DNA from: Deltaproteobacteria bacterium
GTDB taxonomy: Bacteria > Myxococcota_A > JAADFL01
DNA length: 64,000 nt
Direction of reading: 5' to 3'
Assembly: GCA_013152945.1 (NCBI GenBank)
Contig: JAADFL010000167.1
Coordinates: 22,970 to 86,969, forward strand
The notes under the pieces are model-generated. The model did no database searches. It had not been told where the DNA came from and was given only the letters and a program-made list of their open reading frames with translations. Numbering within the stretch: position 1 is the first letter of the stretch; each line of letters starts with the position of its first letter. Below, piece by piece: positions 60,047-64,000 of the stretch. The position numbers were made by a program, and so were the translations under genes.

Positions 60047-61291
60047 TCAATCAATCTCCCAATGATGATCCAATATCACCAGGCCATGATCTTGCTTGTC
60101 CGTCTGCACACTGAAATTGTACAACCTGTCGTGGAAATCATAGGGGAATACGTGATCCTTGTCGTACATGGCAACAGAAACCTGGTATGAACCTCCAAGA
60201 AGCGGGAGTGAATCGAATACTATGGAAAAGGAATGTTCTCCTTCAAAGACACGCATTGTAGTATCTTCTGCATCGAACCTGGTGTTTGCGCCGTACACGT
60301 ACACGTCGTCATTCCTGAAGATTGCAACCCCGAGGCTCGGTGAATCTATCTTTTTGAGAGCATTGAATTTCACCCTGACCTTCATTGCCTCCCCGCTTTT
60401 GAAGACCTTTTTTTTCTCCTCATTGGAATCCAGCAGTTCTACGGATATTATTATTGCTTCCTTGCTGCCCTTGCCAAATGCGTTTTTTCTTTCTTCTTCC
60501 GAAGCGCGGGAGGTTCCGGCCCCTTCATCCGAACCTGATGCCAGGCCCTTTTCGTGCTGGGCTTCTTCATGCTCCAGCTCCCGCATCTTGTCTATGTATC
60601 CATCCACCACTTGCTGTGACGGTCCTTGTGCCCTAATCCTGCCCTGCTCCAGCCATACAGCCTTGTTGCACATATTTGTAACCAGGTGCAGGGAGTGGGA
60701 TACCAGCACAATTGACCCGCCTTGCACAAGAAACCTTTTGACCCACTCTAAGCACTTCCTCTGAAACCGCTGGTCTCCTACTGCAAGCACCTCGTCCACC
60801 AGGAGAATCTCTGAAGAAAGCAAGGCTGACGTTGAAAAGCCGAGCCTGACCTGCATTCCATCAGAAAATGTGCGTATCGGCTGATCAGCGAACTCGTGCA
60901 ATCCTGAAAAATCGAGGATGGCATCCACTTTCTTTTTTACATCGTTCTCTGAATAACCCTGCATTGCACCGGCAAGGAGAATATTCTCTCTTGCCGTGAA
61001 GTCCTGCCTGAAACCACTGGCCAGATCCAGCAATGTGGCTACTTTCCCGTTTACCTGGTAGTCGCCCGAAGTTGCAGAGGTTATTCCAGCCAGGACCTTC
61101 AACAGGGTCGTCTTTCCCGCCCCGTTCTCTCCAATGATGCCAAGGGCTTCACCTGCCCCGACCTGGAGACTTACCTTGTCAAGGGCAGGCACGACTTTCT
61201 TGTTTGCACTGAAAAAAGAACGGATCAATCCTTTTGGGCCCACAGGCAAGGTGTAATTCTTCACCAGGTCTTTGGCGATTATTCTCAACAT
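60047..61291 (-). CDS. Wzt-like ABC ATPase with C-terminal glycan-binding domain, 414 aa
   Basis: The nucleotide-binding domain (about 1-245) has Walker A GENGAGKTT, the exporter-type DLASGFRQDFTARENI segment, the signature TFSDGMQVRLGFS and Walker B ILLVDEVLAVGD. After a charged linker (about 245-285) comes a beta-sandwich of about 130 residues (VRVKFNALKKIDSPSLGVAIFRNDDVYVYG, GSYQVSVAMYDKDHVFPYDFHDR), the Wzt C-terminal domain that recognises the modified non-reducing end of an O-antigen-type glycan. No permease gene is next to it, so its partner must lie elsewhere, possibly the Wzm at 7487-8341 whose own ATPase lacks this domain. Confidence 0.88.
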   Translation of the reverse strand: MLRIIAKDLVKNYTLPVGPKGLIRSFFSANKKVVPALDKVSLQVGAGEALGIIGENGAGKTTLLKVLAGITSATSGDYQVNGKVATLLDLASGFRQDFTARENILLAGAMQGYSENDVKKKVDAILDFSGLHEFADQPIRTFSDGMQVRLGFSTSALLSSEILLVDEVLAVGDQRFQRKCLEWVKRFLVQGGSIVLVSHSLHLVTNMCNKAVWLEQGRIRAQGPSQQVVDGYIDKMRELEHEEAQHEKGLASGSDEGAGTSRASEEERKNAFGKGSKEAIIISVELLDSNEEKKKVFKSGEAMKVRVKFNALKKIDSPSLGVAIFRNDDVYVYGANTRFDAEDTTMRVFEGEHSFSIVFDSLPLLGGSYQVSVAMYDKDHVFPYDFHDRLYNFSVQTDKQDHGLVILDHHWEID

Positions 61292-61384
61292 GTGCCGAGA
61301 AGTACCACAGGCATTCCTCTTTTACAACATTGCGGCTTTCGAATCATTCCCCGCGCTGTTTCCACTCTTCGAACCAATTTTTTG

Positions 61385-61416
61385 AATGAAAACAACGGGC
61401 CGGGTAATCACCCGGC
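61385..61416 (-). terminator. Intrinsic terminator of the TPR lipoprotein gene
   Basis: On the minus strand GCCGGGT (61416-61410) and ACCCGGC (61405-61399) pair perfectly around a four-base loop, followed by CCGTTGTTTTC. It lies 16 bases after the lipoprotein stop. The T tract is imperfect. Confidence 0.6.
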
Positions 61417-61432
61417 TTGGTCACAGGTTAAA

Positions 61433-63184
61433 TCAAAAATCGAATTTGCTTTTGAACAGCTTATATTCTTTTTTCACTGTGCCCAGGGCTGCACTCTGGC
61501 TGTGCTTGATGTCGAAGCTTGTTCCGCTTGTTCCGATTTCTCCCCCAATAGACACGTCGGCACCAACAATGTTTCCCCCTGTCGGGTCACTTATTCCAAC
61601 ACCGACTCTTACTCCTATGGACACCTTGTCGGTATCCAAAGAGAACTGGGCAAATATGGGTCCGCCTATCTTGACGGAAAATTTTCCGTGATCGATTCCC
61701 AGGCATCCAAGAGAGTCCAGGCAAGCCTCGCCAACCAGACCGTCGTCGGTCGCCATGGTGAACTTCTTCACAAGTCTTGCAAACTTTGCAGCCTCCTCTT
61801 CAAGTTGCTGCTGCATGCGCTTGCGCTGGGCTTCCAGGTCGGCCAGGTGCTGCCCGGTTTTGCACGCAATGTCGATGGCGCCACACTCGGCTTCTGCAGC
61901 GTCCTCACCCGCGAAGATGCTACCCTTGGCTGCCGCAACCTCGCCGCTTATACTATTACAGAAGCCGGTTAGCGAGTTGTACACTATACCTGCAGTCCAG
62001 GTAACCGCTTGATCGGACATCCCAGGAAATGCACTCATCATCTTGCCGGTAAGTTCCAGTTCTCCCTGTACCAGTGCCGTCAAAGCATCTTGCAGATACA
62101 CATCCAGAGCCTTTTCGACCGCAGTTACGTGATTATTCTCCAAGTATCCCCACTCGCCGCTACAAAACTCGTGCTGACAATCGCAACACGGTGCACCTGC
62201 TGCAGTGCAGCAATCTCCTTCCTCCTGGGCAAGCCTGTCCTTGTTTTTCAACAATGAATCCATGGCATTGTCTACCGCATTATCCAGCGTGTTGGATATA
62301 AGCGCATTATGACTCTCATATTCACCCTGCAGGCCGGCGATATCCGACATCAGGTCAGGGGGCAGGTCCATGGGCATCTTCGAGTAAAGATCTCCCATCT
62401 TTTTGAGCAACACATTCCCCGCCTCCTCCTGTTGCTCGATAAAATCAGCCACTTCCTGCGTGCTGCCTAGTGCGAGGGCCTTTTCCACATCATTCTGACA
62501 CATGGCATATAAGCTGCCTTCAAGCCCAACTATTACATCCATCTGCTCACCGCGGTATTTCATCATGGCAGTCCTGGCCATCACACTCGAAGGTTTGATT
62601 TCGAGCGCTTCCGCGACCTCCTGCCGTGCCTGTCCAAGCATCCCCCTGCACGCCAGGGCGGCAGCAAGACTAAGACGAAGCAGTTCGTCCTGATCCGTGT
62701 CTTTGCTCTTAGCTGTCTTAAGAAGCTGCTCCGCCTCCTTGCAGCCCCCTTGCTCCAGCAATACAACTCCCAGGTGTGACAAGGAATTCGAATCACCCGG
62801 CGCCAGCCGGGCAGCATTCGCGGAAAGCCATAAGGATGCAGAACCATTGCCGTTGAGCAAGGCCAAGGTGCCGAACATCCTGTAAAGGTCGGCCTCATCC
62901 ATTGGTTCCAGGGTTTCGGGATCAGCCGGAGCCGGAAACAATGCGGGTGCAGGCATCGCTGTTTCAGGGTACTGGTAATTGGCTACATACTCTTTCACCT
63001 GGTCGAAGGCATCTAGTTGTTCAGAGCCCGAACCCTGCTCAACGTCCTTGATGACTTGGTCGCAGTAGGAGACGACGTCCTGTTCACTCATTATTCCATT
63101 ATTGCTTTCACTTGGGCCGCAACTCGAAAACAGTATAAGAATCAAGGAAACAAATATAGCTGGCACGCCTGCGAAAAGCCTCAT
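61433..63184 (-). CDS. Predicted lipoprotein with TPR-like helices, 583 aa
   Basis: A signal peptide with a lipobox-like FSSCG (Cys at about 21) makes it a likely outer-membrane lipoprotein. The N-terminal half has TPR-like helices (LYRMFGTLALLNGNGSASLWLSANAARLAPGD, EALEIKPSSVMARTAM). A cysteine-rich patch (CCTAAGAPCCDCQHEFC) lies at about 330-350, a coiled-coil segment at about 465-490, and a Gly-rich beta-like region at the end (SIGVRVGVGISDPTGGNIVGADVSIGGE). No catalytic motif is recognised. The ATG at 63184 follows GGAGG by six bases; an upstream ATG at 63205 has only a poor site. Confidence 0.65.
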   Translation of the reverse strand: MRLFAGVPAIFVSLILILFSSCGPSESNNGIMSEQDVVSYCDQVIKDVEQGSGSEQLDAFDQVKEYVANYQYPETAMPAPALFPAPADPETLEPMDEADLYRMFGTLALLNGNGSASLWLSANAARLAPGDSNSLSHLGVVLLEQGGCKEAEQLLKTAKSKDTDQDELLRLSLAAALACRGMLGQARQEVAEALEIKPSSVMARTAMMKYRGEQMDVIVGLEGSLYAMCQNDVEKALALGSTQEVADFIEQQEEAGNVLLKKMGDLYSKMPMDLPPDLMSDIAGLQGEYESHNALISNTLDNAVDNAMDSLLKNKDRLAQEEGDCCTAAGAPCCDCQHEFCSGEWGYLENNHVTAVEKALDVYLQDALTALVQGELELTGKMMSAFPGMSDQAVTWTAGIVYNSLTGFCNSISGEVAAAKGSIFAGEDAAEAECGAIDIACKTGQHLADLEAQRKRMQQQLEEEAAKFARLVKKFTMATDDGLVGEACLDSLGCLGIDHGKFSVKIGGPIFAQFSLDTDKVSIGVRVGVGISDPTGGNIVGADVSIGGEIGTSGTSFDIKHSQSAALGTVKKEYKLFKSKFDF

Positions 63185-63248
63185 ATGGGTCCTCCATCTA
63201 ATCATTCTCCCATCTCCTCTCTCCCGGCCTGATTTTGAAGTATATGGA

Positions 63249-63276
63249 ATTATAACGTTGTTTAGGTGATTTGCAA
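63249..63276 (-). promoter_or_regulatory. Promoter of the TPR lipoprotein gene
   Basis: A perfect minus-strand TATAAT (63254-63249) stands 16 bases downstream of TTGCAA (63276-63271). A start near 63242 gives a leader of about 58 bases with GGAGG close to the ATG. Confidence 0.55.
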
Positions 63277-63296
63277 GAGACAGGCAAATTCTAACT

Positions 63297-63863
63297 TCAA
63301 GAGTCATGCCTTGAAAGGTCGAGAAGTCCCTTTCTTGCAAGATGGGCAAAGGCTGCCACCACCAGCGCATGCTCTATTGTTCCATCCTCCAGCAATCTCG
63401 GGATCCTGGTGAGCGCCACTTCCTCTGTCTCTATTTCTTCATCCTCATCAGGCTCGGGATTTCCCGCCTTGTGCGCCCCCCTTGCAAGGAAGGTATAGGT
63501 CCTGTTGCTCTGTATCGCAGGATTGGGCGTCACCGACCCAATCTCCTCCCATGTTACGGCTGCATACCCTGTTTCTTCCCTAAGCTCTCTCTTTGCCGCA
63601 TCCAACGGATCTTCCCCTGGATCGACCATTCCCCCGGGAATCTCCACTGTAACAGACCTGGTCCCCTGCCTGAACTGCCGGATCAACAGGATATTGCCTT
63701 CATCCGTAAGAGCGATAATGTTTATCCAATCCTGGGATTCGATCACGTAGTAGTCCTTTTCCCTGTCAGACGAAGGAAGCTTTACTCTCTCCTCCCATAT
63801 GGAAAAAACCCTGGTTTCAAACTGCTTCTTCCTGCTCAACGTATTTCTCTCCAACTTTCTCAT
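63297..63863 (-). CDS. Nudix hydrolase (ADP-ribose pyrophosphatase-like), 188 aa
   Basis: A full Nudix box, GGMVDPGEDPLDAAKRELREETGY, sits at about residues 81-104. Upstream LIRQFRQGTRSVTVEIPGG and downstream SNRTYTFLARG match the ADP-ribose pyrophosphatase group of sugar-nucleotide Nudix enzymes. It probably hydrolyses ADP-ribose or a related nucleoside diphosphate sugar. The start at 63863 follows GAGG by five bases; a start at 63908 is also in frame. To its right, 63864-64000 contains no gene that I can support. Confidence 0.82.
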   Translation of the reverse strand: MRKLERNTLSRKKQFETRVFSIWEERVKLPSSDREKDYYVIESQDWINIIALTDEGNILLIRQFRQGTRSVTVEIPGGMVDPGEDPLDAAKRELREETGYAAVTWEEIGSVTPNPAIQSNRTYTFLARGAHKAGNPEPDEDEEIETEEVALTRIPRLLEDGTIEHALVVAAFAHLARKGLLDLSRHDS

Positions 63864-64000
63864 TGTCACCTCGTCAAGATCGCGCCGATCTTTAGTCGCC
63901 GTCAACATTCAGCCGGACGAACCTCTTGTAATCTTTACACGCCGAGTAGAATAATGAAAGAGAAATGAACAAAAAGGGAGGATGCATCCCACCTTAAAAA

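Noticed and set aside
63864-64000. Possible short gene start after GGGAGG near 63980
   Set aside because: The ATG directly abuts the GGGAGG without spacing and only a few codons are visible before the window ends.

Overview
The window reads as chromosomal DNA of an uncultured, probably anaerobic bacterium of the old 'Deltaproteobacteria' grade (Myxococcota or Desulfobacterota-like). Pointers to this are a von Willebrand/MopE/thrombospondin-3 surface protein with a MYXO-CTERM-like tail, a very long S41 peptidase like the myxobacterial MXAN_5808 family, TPR-tailed PMT-like membrane proteins, FHA-fused secretion components, and an Hmc-type transmembrane redox complex of the sort known from sulfate reducers. 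The exact phylum cannot be fixed from this sequence alone. No rRNA, tRNA, CRISPR array, insertion sequence or prophage was seen.

Region 1 (1-12.7 kb, + strand) is a surface-glycan cluster: a 5'-truncated BNR-4 repeat protein, a 2045-residue glycosyltransferase with four catalytic modules, a Wzm/Wzt-type ABC exporter, a further two-part glycosyltransferase, and a GT2 glycosyltransferase broken by two compensating frameshifts. Genes overlap or nearly touch, so it is probably one operon. Region 2 (12.7-26.8 kb) is mostly envelope: the MYXO-CTERM-like protein, a UPF0158-like protein, a class IV aminotransferase, the long S41 peptidase, a glycosyltransferase, a PMT-TPR protein, a porin with an unknown secreted partner, and a TPR protein. 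Region 3 (26.9-34.7 kb) carries smc, a lipoprotein/outer-membrane barrel pair, ftsY and a GNAT acetyltransferase. Region 4 (34.7-40.5 kb, - strand) holds a partial Tad-like secretion set (secretin, FHA-CpaF ATPase, FHA-TPR membrane protein) and a lone receiver-domain protein.

Region 5 (40.5-50.8 kb, - strand) is the highlight. A tight run metF - b-type cytochrome - HdrC-like ferredoxin - metV - hmcA (16 haem motifs) - hmcB - hmcC - hmcD is followed by a 373-bp regulatory gap and then rrf2 - hmcE - hmcF. It places both subunits of methylene-tetrahydrofolate reductase (MetFV) in one operon with a complete six-part Hmc complex plus a second cytochrome b/ferredoxin pair. I infer a membrane-linked methylene-THF reductase / methyl-THF dehydrogenase that exchanges electrons with the quinone pool and periplasmic cytochromes. 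The gap holds a near-consensus promoter, a dyad over its -35 that could be the Rrf2 operator, and a three-segment alternative-pairing element.

Region 6 (50.8-64 kb) has fmt, ileS, lspA and lgt (+ strand), then on the - strand a CobA-HemD fusion, a histidine ammonia-lyase whose MIO serine is a cysteine, an orphan Wzt-like ATPase with a glycan-binding tail, a TPR lipoprotein and a Nudix hydrolase.
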